A stretch of 20,712 nt of DNA from Phycisphaeraceae bacterium (lineage in GTDB: Bacteria > Planctomycetota > Phycisphaerae > Phycisphaerales > Phycisphaeraceae), in NCBI GenBank assembly GCA_020850375.1, contig JADZET010000185.1, forward strand, positions 1 through 20,712, written 5' to 3'. Shown piece after piece: positions 1 through 7,582 of this stretch. The notes under the pieces are model-generated. The model did no database searches, was not told the origin of the DNA, and saw nothing but the letters and a program-made list of their open reading frames with translations. Every line of letters begins with the position of its first letter. Position 1 is the stretch's first letter. A program made the translations under genes and the position numbers.

Positions 1-2
1 AG

Positions 3-731
3 TTCTGGAAGAGCCTGCCCTACCTGGTGACGTACACGTCGAACTGGATCGCCGACGCGTCGATCCTGGCCATCGCGTGGTCGCTGGCGACGGAGGAGCA
101 GTTCTACATCTTCTGGCCGCCGGTCGAGCGGTTTCTGCGGAAGTGGGCGGTGGCGGTGATGGTCGCGTTCGTGGCGGTCAATCAGGTGGTGAACTTCGGT
201 CTGCTCGACGGGCTGATCTTCGAGAAGTGGGGCTGGCCGGACACGCCGGTGTGGCAGATCACCTTCACGCCGATCTGCCTGGGGGTGTTGCTGGCCCACG
301 TGCTCCACGGGCCGCGGGGGTTTGCGTGGGTGTGGCGGGTGGCGGGGCACAGGGCGGCGGCGCCGGTGCTGCTGGCGATGCTGATCACCGTGTGCGCGCT
401 GCCGTTGCATGACATCTCGGGGCTGCCGCGGCTGGGGATTCATCTGCTGATCACGTGGCTGCTGGCGGCGTGCGTGATCCGGGAGGACCACCTGCTGGCC
501 GGGCCGTTGCAGTGGCGGATCGTGGTGCGGATCGGCGTGGTGAGCTACGGCATGTACCTCTATCACATGTTCGCCCGGCACGGGGCGGACGCGCTGCTGG
601 GGCGCGTGGGGATCGAGTCGCAGTTGGCGCTGTTCCCGGTGACGCTGGCGTTGACGTACCTGGTGTCGGAGGTCAGCTACCGGACGCTCGAGGCATTCTT
701 CTTGAATCTCAAGTCGCGGTTCAGCGCGTGA
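3..731 (+). CDS. Acyltransferase family 3 (OafA/YrhL-like) membrane protein, 5' end missing
   Basis: The reading frame is open from base 3, so the true start lies left of the window and about 242 C-terminal residues are visible. Near the visible N-terminus is the sequence AWSLATEEQFYIFWP, which matches the conserved W-S-L-x-x-E-E-Q-F-Y motif of the acyltransferase-3 family. Several hydrophobic segments follow (around VAVMVAFVAVNQVV, ITFTPICLGVLLAHVL, APVLLAMLITVCALPL, LLITWLLAACVI and a C-terminal one), as expected for this polytopic inner-membrane family. Known members transfer acetyl or other acyl groups to cell-surface sugars. The downstream sulfatase and the XrtA-type sugar enzymes further right make exopolysaccharide modification a reasonable inference; the substrate is unknown. 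It ends with TGA 79 bp before the sulfatase, so co-transcription is possible. Confidence 0.85.
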   Translation, partial: FWKSLPYLVTYTSNWIADASILAIAWSLATEEQFYIFWPPVERFLRKWAVAVMVAFVAVNQVVNFGLLDGLIFEKWGWPDTPVWQITFTPICLGVLLAHVLHGPRGFAWVWRVAGHRAAAPVLLAMLITVCALPLHDISGLPRLGIHLLITWLLAACVIREDHLLAGPLQWRIVVRIGVVSYGMYLYHMFARHGADALLGRVGIESQLALFPVTLALTYLVSEVSYRTLEAFFLNLKSRFSA

Positions 732-810
732 GAACCCACCGCCAGGGGACTTTTTCGAAATGTCCGGGGGTGGCATGGGCGGCGGATTCTTGGTCTGATA
801 GTCGCCGAGC

Positions 811-2211
811 ATGGGCGATCGGCCGAACATTCTGGTGATCCTCAGCGACCAGCAGCGGTGGGACACGCTCGGGTGCTATGGGCGGTCGCCGATGCCGTTC
901 TCCATCACGCCGCACCTCGACGCGATGGCCGGGCGCGGGGTGCGGTTCGAGTTGACGTTCACGGCCCAGCCGGTGTGCGGGCCGTCACGGGCGTGCCTGC
1001 AGTCGGGGATGTACGCGACCCAGACGGGCAACTGGCGGAACCATCGGGCGCTGCCGGTGGATCAGCCGACGGTGGCGAAGCTGCTCGGGGCGGCGGGGTA
1101 CGAGACGGCCTACGTGGGCAAGTGGCACCTGGCGGCGGACGAGACCCACCGCGAGCTGGCGACGAGTGCGACGCCCCCGGAGCTGCGCGGGGGGTACAGC
1201 GACTATTGGGTGGCGGCGGACTCACTGGAATTCACCAGCCATGCCACGGAGGGCCACTTCTTCGACAAGGACGGCAAGCGGATCGACTGGCAGGGGTACC
1301 GGGTGGACAGGACGGTGGACTTCGCCCTGGAGTATCTGCGGGATCATGCCAAGCGTCGACGCGGGCGGGAGCGAGAGGGGCGGCCATTCTTTCTTTTCGT
1401 CTCGGCGATCGAGCCGCACCATCAGAACGACGAGAACCGGTACGTCGGGCCGGCGGGGTCGGCCGAGAAGTACGCGGGGTTCACGCCGCCTTCGGACCTG
1501 GTCCACGCGGAGATGGAAGGGGATTGGCGGGCGCAGTACCCGGACTACCTCGGCTGCTGCGCGAGCCTGGACGAGAACGTCGGGCGCGTGATCGCCACGC
1601 TGCGCGAGCTGGGGCTCGATGACAACACGCTCATGGTCTACACCTCGGACCACGGCTGCACCTTCCGCACCCGCCCGCCGGAGGGGAGCGAGTACAAACG
1701 GAGCTGTTATGAGAGCGCAATCCGGGTGCCGATGGTCATCGAGGGGCCGGGGTTCAGGGATGGAGGGGCGGTCAATGAGGTTTGCAGCCTGATCGACCTG
1801 CCGGCGACGCTGCTGCGGGCGGGGAACGTGCCCGTGCCGGACTTTTTCCGGGGGCGGCCGCTGCAGGACATGCTGACCATGGAGGGGATCGATTGGCCGC
1901 AGGAGGTTTTCCTGCAGATCAGCGAGTCGCAGGTGGGGCGCGTCATCCGGACGCGGAGGTGGAAGTACGCCGTGGCGGCGCCCCCGCCCCCGGAAGTGGG
2001 CGGTGTCAATCCGTGGAACTCGCCGGGGTCGGATCTTTACGTCGAGTCGCACCTGTACGACCTGCGGCTGGACCCGGATGAACGGCACAACCTGGTGCGC
2101 GACCCGCGGTACGCCGAGGCAAGGGCGGAGCTGGCCGGGATCCTGCTGCGGCGGATGGCGTATGCGGGGGAGCCGGCGGCGCGGATCGTGCCGGCGGGCG
2201 AGGCACTATAA
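811..2211 (+). CDS. Sulfatase (arylsulfatase/choline-sulfatase-like, FGly type)
   Basis: 466 residues of the alkaline-phosphatase-superfamily sulfatase fold. The N-terminal NILVILSDQQRWDTLGCYG carries the metal-binding Asp. Cys56 lies in C-G-P-S-R, the C-x-P-S-R signature whose Cys is converted to formylglycine by a sulfatase-modifying enzyme. GKWH (103-106) and TSDHG (278-282) are the other conserved metal and sulfate-binding motifs. The family hydrolyses sulfate esters; planctomycetes usually encode many, for sulfated polysaccharides. There is no signal peptide at this ATG and no clear Shine-Dalgarno, so it is either cytoplasmic or starts elsewhere; the motif spacing fits this start. Residues around 390-396 (APPPPEVG) form a Pro-rich stretch encoded by a C-rich motif also present in rpe. 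The formylglycine-generating enzyme is not in the window. Confidence 0.9.
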   Translation: MGDRPNILVILSDQQRWDTLGCYGRSPMPFSITPHLDAMAGRGVRFELTFTAQPVCGPSRACLQSGMYATQTGNWRNHRALPVDQPTVAKLLGAAGYETAYVGKWHLAADETHRELATSATPPELRGGYSDYWVAADSLEFTSHATEGHFFDKDGKRIDWQGYRVDRTVDFALEYLRDHAKRRRGREREGRPFFLFVSAIEPHHQNDENRYVGPAGSAEKYAGFTPPSDLVHAEMEGDWRAQYPDYLGCCASLDENVGRVIATLRELGLDDNTLMVYTSDHGCTFRTRPPEGSEYKRSCYESAIRVPMVIEGPGFRDGGAVNEVCSLIDLPATLLRAGNVPVPDFFRGRPLQDMLTMEGIDWPQEVFLQISESQVGRVIRTRRWKYAVAAPPPPEVGGVNPWNSPGSDLYVESHLYDLRLDPDERHNLVRDPRYAEARAELAGILLRRMAYAGEPAARIVPAGEAL

Positions 2212-2212
2212 T
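2207..2212 (+). promoter_or_regulatory. Candidate promoter -10 (TATAAT) for the barrel gene
   Basis: A perfect TATAAT overlaps the sulfatase stop codon in otherwise very GC-rich DNA, 55 bp before the next ATG. No good -35 hexamer is seen 16-18 bp upstream, so this is a candidate only. Confidence 0.4.
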
Positions 2213-2267
2213 CCGCGTTGATTCGGCGCCCTGTTCCTTCAACCTCGATTCGCGGGAGATCCTGGCG

Positions 2268-3236
2268 ATGACGAGAACACTTGGCGGACAATTCGGTCGC
2301 GGTGCGATGGGGGCTTTGGTGGTTCTGCTGCTGACATGCGGGTCCGCCGTGGCGCAGACCGGGGCGGGGCTGATGCTTCAGCCCTGGAAGGACGGCCAAC
2401 AACTGGAGTTCTCCTTCGATGCCCGTTACTTCAACCAGGTCTCGACGACGGGGGTGACGGGGAGCTCGGACGTGTGGGAGTATGAGTCGCAGGCCCGTTG
2501 GCGATTAGACGCGACCAAGCCCGGGAGCCTGAGCGTCGGGCATGAGATCACCTACTTCGACTGGCAGCGCGGCTCGCCGGACCTGGTCGACGAGTCCGTG
2601 GCGGCGGGGATGCGCGTCTACCAGGACGAGACGTGGGCGGTGGACGTGGTGGCGGGCGTGGGCATCGCGGGGCACCCGGTCTACGAGCACGACGAGGCGA
2701 TCTACTTCATGGGCGACGTCATCGCCACGATGGACCTTGACGAGAAGTCGAGCGTGCTGTTCTTCCTGAATTACGACGGCAATCGCTCGATCTGGCCGGA
2801 CATTCCGCTGCCGGGGATTGCCTACCAGAGGCGGTCGTCCGAGACGCTCAGCTACATGGTGGGCGTGCCGCGGAGCAGCATCCGCTGGCAGCCCGCGGAG
2901 AAGGTGAACCTCAGCGTGGTGTACACACTGCCGCTGACGTTTGATCTGAGCGCCGACTGGGAGTTCGTCGAGCGATGGCACCTGTTCGGAATGTTCGAGA
3001 ACCGCTTCTGGGCCTTCCAGGTGCGGGAGATCAACTTCCAGCGGCTGTTCCTCGAGCAGAAGCGGGTCGAGGCGGGGCTGAAGTGGGACGTCTGCGACCG
3101 CGCGACGCTGGTGCTGGCCGGCGGATATGCGTTCGACAACCGGCAGACGACGGGCTTCGACGTCTTGAGCGACCGCAGCGAGGTGTGGAGCTCGGATGAG
3201 TTCTACGGCCGGGTGGGCGTGGAGTTCGGGTTCTAG
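2268..3236 (+). CDS. Predicted outer-membrane beta-barrel protein (possibly DUF6268-like)
   Basis: 322 residues. The N-terminus has positive charges, then a hydrophobic core (GALVVLLLTCGSAVAQ) ending in A-V-A-Q, a signal-peptidase I site after about residue 29. The mature part alternates short amphipathic strands rich in aromatic residues (for example LEFSFDARYF, WRLDATKPGSLSVGHEITYF, NLSVVYTLPLTFDLSADWEFV). It ends in VGVEFGF; a terminal Phe in an amphipathic strand is the usual signal of outer-membrane barrels. Planctomycetes have a family of such orphan barrels (DUF6268); I recognise the style but cannot confirm membership. The start is supported by a GGGAG Shine-Dalgarno about 8 bases upstream. 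Function is unknown; a surface channel or structural protein is possible. It follows the sulfatase by 56 bp and may have its own promoter there. Confidence 0.8.
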   Translation: MTRTLGGQFGRGAMGALVVLLLTCGSAVAQTGAGLMLQPWKDGQQLEFSFDARYFNQVSTTGVTGSSDVWEYESQARWRLDATKPGSLSVGHEITYFDWQRGSPDLVDESVAAGMRVYQDETWAVDVVAGVGIAGHPVYEHDEAIYFMGDVIATMDLDEKSSVLFFLNYDGNRSIWPDIPLPGIAYQRRSSETLSYMVGVPRSSIRWQPAEKVNLSVVYTLPLTFDLSADWEFVERWHLFGMFENRFWAFQVREINFQRLFLEQKRVEAGLKWDVCDRATLVLAGGYAFDNRQTTGFDVLSDRSEVWSSDEFYGRVGVEFGF

Positions 3237-3302
3237 ACTCGACGCGTCGGTCGCGTGCGATTGCGCTCGATGGAAGCTGGGCCGTTACAGACGAGGGATC
3301 GG

Positions 3303-4037
3303 ATGCTGGACCTCCGCAAGACACCGCCGCACCCGCTGGTCGCCGCGTCGATCCTGTCGGCGGACTTCGGCCGCATGGTCGAGGAGTGCCAGGACGTGCT
3401 GGGACGCGGGGCGGACCTCTTGCACCTGGACGTGATGGATGGGCACTTCGTGCCGAATCTCACCATGGGACAGGACATGTGCCGGGCGCTGCGGAAGCAC
3501 TTTCCGGGGGCATATCTGGACGTGCACCTGATGGTCGAGCGGCCGGGAGATTACGTGGACATGTTCGCGGCGGCGGGGGCGAATCACTTCTGCTTCCATG
3601 TCGAAGTCTGCAGACCGCTGCTCAAGGGCGGGATCGACGCGGGCGAACTTGTCCGGTGCATCCACGGCAAGGGCATGGCGGCGGGGATGGCGATCAACCC
3701 CCCTACCCCCGCCCCCGCCCCGGGAAGTGGCGATCAGGGATTCATGGCCGTGATTGAGCCGGTGCTGGGCGAGCTGGACATGGCGCTGGTGATGAGCGTC
3801 AACCCCGGGCGGTCGGGGCAGGCATTCATCCCCGAGGTGCTCGAGAAGGCGAAGCTGCTTAAGCCGCTGCTGCGGCCGGCGACGCGGTTGGAGATCGACG
3901 GGGGGATCAACGCCCAGACGGCCCGGCCGGCGGCGGCGGCGGGGGTGGACGTGATGGTGACGGCGTCGGCACTGTTCGGGGCGACGGATCGGTCGGCGGT
4001 GATCGACGCCCTGCACGGGTCGGCCAGGCCGGTGTGA
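3303..4037 (+). CDS. rpe: Ribulose-phosphate 3-epimerase
   Basis: Interconverts ribulose 5-phosphate and xylulose 5-phosphate in the pentose phosphate pathway. 244 residues, a TIM barrel with all family hallmarks: ASILSADF (Ser18), HLDVMDGHFVPN (metal His41 and Asp43), DVHLMV (His75), MSVNPG (164-169) and EIDGGIN (Asp199). I chose ATG 3303 because GAGG lies about 8 bases upstream; an in-frame GTG at 3255 would add 16 residues absent from the family. Two oddities. Residues 134-148 (TPAPAPGSGDQGFMA) form a loop about 11-12 residues longer than the usual INPATPLEAIEPVL, encoded by a C-rich tract. The phosphate-loop motif reads NPGRSGQ rather than the usual NPGFGGQ. Neither removes a catalytic residue, so activity is expected. 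Confidence 0.95.
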   Translation: MLDLRKTPPHPLVAASILSADFGRMVEECQDVLGRGADLLHLDVMDGHFVPNLTMGQDMCRALRKHFPGAYLDVHLMVERPGDYVDMFAAAGANHFCFHVEVCRPLLKGGIDAGELVRCIHGKGMAAGMAINPPTPAPAPGSGDQGFMAVIEPVLGELDMALVMSVNPGRSGQAFIPEVLEKAKLLKPLLRPATRLEIDGGINAQTARPAAAAGVDVMVTASALFGATDRSAVIDALHGSARPV

Positions 4038-4094
4038 TCGGCGTTCAAAACCTCAAAATTACGCCAAAACACAGGGGTTAACCGATGGCCAGGT

Positions 4095-4123
4095 TTGACG
4101 CAAACACCCTGCCGTCTTAGCAT
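4095..4123 (+). promoter_or_regulatory. Promoter of the tRNA-Gln gene
   Basis: TTGACG at 4095-4100 and TAGCAT at 4118-4123 are separated by exactly 17 bases, a good sigma-70-type match in a locally AT-richer stretch. Predicted transcription start is near 4130, about 78 bases before the tRNA. The rest of the 170-bp gap between rpe and the tRNA shows nothing else. Confidence 0.5.
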
Positions 4124-4207
4124 TCTGCGCCTGACCTGCAGACGGCAAGCCGCGTCAGGAGCGAAAAACGGGCTTCCGGACGCCCCCGCCCGGCCGCCCG
4201 CCCTGTT

Positions 4208-4280
4208 TGGCCCGTAGTTCAATTGGCAGAACGCCTGACTCTGGATCAGGAGGTTCCAGGTTCGAGACCTGGCGGGCCAG
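4208..4280 (+). tRNA. tRNA-Gln, anticodon CTG
   Basis: A perfect cloverleaf folds from the sequence. Acceptor stem TGGCCCG (4208-4214) pairs with CGGGCCA (4273-4279). The D stem is GTTC with GAAC. The anticodon stem is CCTGA with TCAGG around the loop CTCTGGA, placing anticodon CTG at 4241-4243 (reads CAG, Gln). The T stem is CCAGG with CCTGG around TTCGAGA. The U1-A72 pair and discriminator G73 (4280) are glutamine identity elements. The 3' CCA is not encoded, so it must be added by the CCA enzyme. Confidence 0.97.
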
Positions 4281-4309
4281 TTTCGACAAGGTGAGATTCG
4301 ATGGAGCTG

Positions 4310-4346
4310 AGCCCGCGTCCCCTGCTGACGTGGGCTTGTTCGTTTT
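4310..4346 (+). terminator. Rho-independent terminator after tRNA-Gln
   Basis: Left arm AGCCCGCGTC (4310-4319) and right arm GACGTGGGCT (4327-4336) form a 10-bp stem with one G-U pair and a 7-base loop, followed by TGTTCGTTTT. It lies 30 bp after the tRNA and separates it from the deacetylase gene. Confidence 0.7.
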
Positions 4347-4417
4347 GAGCGAGCGTAAGTCGTGGTAGTGAATCAGACTTGCAGCCATGGGGCGGGGTGG
4401 GCCGATGGCTATAGCGG

Positions 4418-5347
4418 ATGAACGCCGACAGCCCCCAGACCCCGGCCATGACGCCCGCCACCCCTGCCGTGCGGTGCCTGTCGTTCGACGTGGAGGAGTA
4501 CTTCCACATCGAGGCGGGGTATGGGCGGGTCAAACGCGAGTCGTGGGACCAGTGGCCGAGCCGGGTCGAGGGGACGATGGATCGGCTGCTGACGATGCTC
4601 GACCGGCATGGGGTCAAGGCGACGTTCTTTGTGCTCGGTGACGTGGCCAGGCGATGCCCCAGGCTCGTGCCGCACGTCGCGGAACTCGGGCACGAGATCG
4701 CATCACACGGGTTCAATCACGACCGGCTGCACCGGCTCACCCCCGGAAGTTTTGCCGAGGACCTGCGGGCAAGCATCGATCTGCTCGAGCAGCAGTCGGG
4801 GCGGGCGGTGCTGGGCTACCGGGCGCCGACGTGGAGCGTGACGCGAGAGACGAGCTGGGCGGTGGACGTGCTGATCGAGGCGGGGCTGAGGTATGACGCC
4901 TCAGTCTTCCCGGTGCGTCACCCGGCGTATGGCGTGCCGGAGGCGCCGTTGTCGCCCTTCTGGCTGACGGGCAAGGATGGGCGAAGGCTGCTCGAGGTGC
5001 CGCCGCTGGTGCTGAAGATGCCCATGGGTCGACGGCTGGCCGTGGCGGGCGGGGGGTATTTCAGGCTGCTGCCGATGGGGCCGTGGCTGACGCGGCGCGG
5101 GATCGAGCAGGCGGCGCGGCGAGGCCGGCCGGCGGTGCTCTATTTCCATCCGTGGGAGTTCGATCCGCGGATCCCGAGGCTGCCGCTGAGCCTGACGGGA
5201 AAAATCAGGACGTACACGCGGCTGGCGGGGAACTTGGAGCGGTTGGAGAAGGTGATTGAAGGCTGCACGGGATGGACGACGATGGCGAGCCAATACGATG
5301 CGCTTCGGGCTGAAGCGGATCGACAGTCGACATGCTCGTTGGCTTGA
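4418..5347 (+). CDS. XrtA/PEP-CTERM system polysaccharide deacetylase (NodB domain)
   Basis: 309 residues. A NodB-type carbohydrate esterase: RCLSFDVEEYFHIEAG near the N-terminus (Asp24), HEIASHGFNH with metal ligands His97 and His101, GYRAPTWS (Arg135) and LYFHPWEFDP with catalytic His244. The V-E-E/D-Y-F-H form of the first motif and the C-terminal extension ending LERLEKVI match the subfamily associated with exosortase XrtA exopolysaccharide loci (TIGR03006/DUF3473 type). The family removes N-acetyl groups from amino sugars of a polymer; here an exopolysaccharide is inferred. No signal peptide is seen, consistent with intracellular modification. The start is uncertain: neither ATG 4418 nor in-frame ATG 4448 has a convincing Shine-Dalgarno. 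It is convergent with the XrtA-type glycosyltransferase, only 16 bp apart, instead of sharing an operon with it. Confidence 0.9.
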   Translation: MNADSPQTPAMTPATPAVRCLSFDVEEYFHIEAGYGRVKRESWDQWPSRVEGTMDRLLTMLDRHGVKATFFVLGDVARRCPRLVPHVAELGHEIASHGFNHDRLHRLTPGSFAEDLRASIDLLEQQSGRAVLGYRAPTWSVTRETSWAVDVLIEAGLRYDASVFPVRHPAYGVPEAPLSPFWLTGKDGRRLLEVPPLVLKMPMGRRLAVAGGGYFRLLPMGPWLTRRGIEQAARRGRPAVLYFHPWEFDPRIPRLPLSLTGKIRTYTRLAGNLERLEKVIEGCTGWTTMASQYDALRAEADRQSTCSLA

Positions 5348-5363
5348 TGGATCAGACGACAGA

Positions 5364-6665
5364 TCACGCCGCGTGGGCGATGGCGCGGGTGGGGGAGCGG
5401 AGCAGGTCGAGCATGGGGGCGAGTTGATCGGGCCAGCGGTAGGTCTGCTCGACGCGGCGGCGGCCAGCGGCGGCGAGGTCGTCGCGGCGGGTGGGGTAGC
5501 GAACAAGCTCTGTCACGGCGTCGGCCCACTGCTGGGGGGCGTCGGCGAGGAGGAAATCGCGGCCGGGCGTGGCATCGAGGCCCTGGGCGACGGCGGGGGA
5601 GCCGATGACGGCCCGTTGGCTGGACATGGCCTCGAGGGCTTTGTTCTGCACGCCGCGGGCGAGGCGCAGGGGGGCGATGACCAGCGCGGCCTGGGCGAGG
5701 TAGGGGCGGACGTCGGGCACGGGGCCGATGACGTCGACGTTGCTCAATCGGCCCAGCGCCCAGACCTTGGGGCTTGGGTCGCGGCCGACGATGGTCAGGC
5801 GGACCTGCGTGCCCTGGCGGTGGAGCAGGGGCAGGACGTGCTGGGTGAACCAGACCAGGGCGTCGACGTTGGGGCGGTAGTCGAGGACGCCGGTGAAGAG
5901 CAGGCGGGGCACGGTTGGGTCGATCAGATCGAGCGGTTGCGGGTGGAAGTAGTCGAGGTCGACGCCGTTGCCGACGACGTGCAGGCGGTCGTCCGGGCCG
6001 TGGGTGTCGCGGTAGAGGGCGGCCTCGGTCTGGCTGACGACGGTGATCGAGTCGACCAGGTCATGCCGGCAGGCCTCGATGGCGCGGAGGCGGCGGGCCT
6101 CGAGGTTGTAGAACCAGCGCTGGGGGGGGCGCGTGGCGTTGGACCACTGGGCCCACTTGTCACTGTCGACGTCGACGAGGTCAAGGACGTGGCGCGGGCG
6201 GTCGGGCAGGCGCATCAGCGGGCGGCTGTAGGCGACCATGCCGGTGCAGAAGGTCAGCACGGCATCGAAGGGTCGGTCGGCGTGCCAGCGGAGGACCTGA
6301 CGCGCGAGCGTGGGGCGGAAGAAGTACTCGGGGGTGGCGGCGCGTCCCAGGCACAGGCCGCCGAGGGCGCGGATGCGGCTGCCCCAGACGGCCAGAGGTT
6401 CGACGGCCAGGGTCTTGACGCGATCCATCAGGGCGTCGTACTGCTCGGCGGTGAGGGGCTCGTGGGTGGTGGCGGCCAGGGCGACGTCGAAGTGTTCGCT
6501 GAGGGTCTTGAGCAGGTGCCAGGCGCGGATGCGGTCGCCGCGGTCGGGCGGGAAGGGCGCGCGGTGCGTGAGCATGAGCACGCGACGACGACCCGCGGAT
6601 CGGGCGGGCCGACCGGTCTGGGCGCGCAGGAGGTTGTTGTCGCGAGTATTCACGCCCATGGACAT
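5364..6665 (-). CDS. XrtA/PEP-CTERM system glycosyltransferase (TIGR03087-like, GT4 fold)
   Basis: 433 residues from ATG 6665, which has AGGA about 10 bases upstream; the frame stays open to 6776 but that adds 37 unlikely residues. The N-terminal domain opens with VLMLTHRAPFPPDRGDRIRA, the signature of the sugar transferase found in exosortase XrtA exopolysaccharide loci. Mid-protein LVDVDSDKW and the RWFYNLEARRL stretch also fit that subfamily. The C-terminal Rossmann domain has VVGNGVDLDYFHP, LLFTGVLDYRPNVDAL, LTIVGRDPSP and VIAPLRLARGVQNKALEAM, the GT4 nucleotide-sugar site. It would transfer a sugar to a growing exopolysaccharide unit in the cytoplasm. The first ~28 residues (Arg-rich) look non-family, so the start could be further downstream. 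It pairs functionally with the convergent deacetylase. Confidence 0.9.
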   Translation of the reverse strand: MSMGVNTRDNNLLRAQTGRPARSAGRRRVLMLTHRAPFPPDRGDRIRAWHLLKTLSEHFDVALAATTHEPLTAEQYDALMDRVKTLAVEPLAVWGSRIRALGGLCLGRAATPEYFFRPTLARQVLRWHADRPFDAVLTFCTGMVAYSRPLMRLPDRPRHVLDLVDVDSDKWAQWSNATRPPQRWFYNLEARRLRAIEACRHDLVDSITVVSQTEAALYRDTHGPDDRLHVVGNGVDLDYFHPQPLDLIDPTVPRLLFTGVLDYRPNVDALVWFTQHVLPLLHRQGTQVRLTIVGRDPSPKVWALGRLSNVDVIGPVPDVRPYLAQAALVIAPLRLARGVQNKALEAMSSQRAVIGSPAVAQGLDATPGRDFLLADAPQQWADAVTELVRYPTRRDDLAAAGRRRVEQTYRWPDQLAPMLDLLRSPTRAIAHAA

Positions 6666-6773
6666 CGACCGGATTCCTGCCCCTGAACGGTCAGGGGGCT
6701 GACCCAGGAAGTATCGGCCGATAATCAGGGGCACTGGAATGGGGACGAGGTATTTTAGGACTGGAAGAAGCCT

Positions 6774-6804
6774 CAAAAAAGGGCCGAGATGGGGGCTTGG
6801 CCCT
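6774..6804 (-). terminator. Candidate minus-strand terminator hairpin in the glycosyltransferase leader
   Basis: Read on the minus strand, AGGGCCAAG (6804-6796) pairs with CTCGGCCCT (6788-6780) with one A-C mismatch and a 7-base loop, and six T residues follow (complement of 6775-6780). It lies about 110 bp upstream of the glycosyltransferase start, and no minus-strand gene precedes it. It could end antisense transcription or act as a leader attenuator. Confidence 0.4.
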
Positions 6805-6877
6805 GGATGGCGGCCTGATGAAGCGAGGGAACCGCTATGATTGATCCGGTCAAGATGAGACAGAAGGATTCGCGCAG

Positions 6878-7393
6878 GTGAGAGACGGCATCCAGATCCG
6901 CCCTGAAACGCCCGCTGACTACGACGCCATCACGGAGCTGACGGTCGCCGCGTTCCGGACGCTGGCGGTCAGCAGCCACACGGAGCAGTTCATCATCGGA
7001 GCGCTGCGGGCGGCCGGGGCGCTATCAATCTCGCTCGTGGCGGAGCTCGAGGGGCGAGTCGTCGGGCACATCGCGTTCTCCCCGGTGAGGATTTCCGATG
7101 GCAGCGCGGGCTGGTATGGGCTGGGTCCCGTATCAGTGCTGCCGAAGTATCAACGGCAAGGCATCGGCGGCGCGCTGATCCGGGAAGGCCTCTCCCGCCT
7201 AACGGCACTGAACGCCCAGGGGTGCTGCCTCGTGGGGCATCCGGAGTATTACCCTCGATTTGGATTCCGCCATGCTCCGGGGCTTGTCCACGAAGGCGTG
7301 CCGCGGGAGGTGTTCTTCGCCTTGCCCTTCGGGGGGCATGTTCCCCAAGGCGTCGTCGAGTTTCACGAGGGGTTCGCGGCAAAAGGCCCCTGA
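6878..7393 (+). CDS. GNAT family N-acetyltransferase (YhbS-like)
   Basis: 171 residues. The start is GTG 6878 with AAGGA 9 bases upstream, and a TATGAT at 6836-6841 could be its -10. IQIRPETPADYDAITELTVAAF is the beta1-alpha1 opening of the acetyl-CoA-dependent N-acetyltransferases. LGPVSVLPKYQRQGIGGALIREG (about 82-104) contains motif A, Q/R-x-x-G-x-G/A, which binds the pyrophosphate of acetyl-CoA. HPEYYPRFGFRHA is typical of the YhbS-like subgroup. The acceptor is unknown; members modify small molecules or protein termini. It is monocistronic or read with the next gene 189 bp downstream. Divergent from the glycosyltransferase. Confidence 0.88.
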   Translation: MRDGIQIRPETPADYDAITELTVAAFRTLAVSSHTEQFIIGALRAAGALSISLVAELEGRVVGHIAFSPVRISDGSAGWYGLGPVSVLPKYQRQGIGGALIREGLSRLTALNAQGCCLVGHPEYYPRFGFRHAPGLVHEGVPREVFFALPFGGHVPQGVVEFHEGFAAKGP

Positions 7394-7582
7394 ACAGGGG
7401 CGAACGACACTTAAAGCTAAAAGGGGTTGATAGGACTTCTGTTTGTTCGTACCATGGTTGGCGGCGTTGAAGGACGCCGCCCGGTCTGCGGAAAGGCTCA
7501 AGGCCTCCTTCTTGAATAACTTCCATACCTTCTTTTCCGCCCGTGTGAGCAGGCCCTGGGCGCGTAGGAAAGGAAGGTTCTC
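7394..7582. other. Intergenic stretch with lower GC, a hairpin and a possible gene remnant
   Basis: This 189-bp gap is visibly AT-richer than its surroundings. It holds a perfect 8-bp hairpin (GGCGGCGT at 7460-7467 with ACGCCGCC at 7474-7481) without a T-tract. On the minus strand an open frame across it reads LPFLRAQGLLTRAEKKVWKL, loosely like the start of DUF2726 domains, but it then runs antisense into the GNAT gene. I do not call it a gene. Confidence 0.25.

Noticed and set aside
747..765. Imperfect palindrome (GGAC ... TTTCGAAA ... GTCC) between the acyltransferase and sulfatase
   Set aside because: The stem is short with a central mismatch and no T-tract on the + strand; too weak to call a terminator or operator.
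6841..6853. TTGATCCGGTCAA as an operator near the GNAT start
   Set aside because: The half-sites are only partly symmetric and a single short copy is expected by chance.
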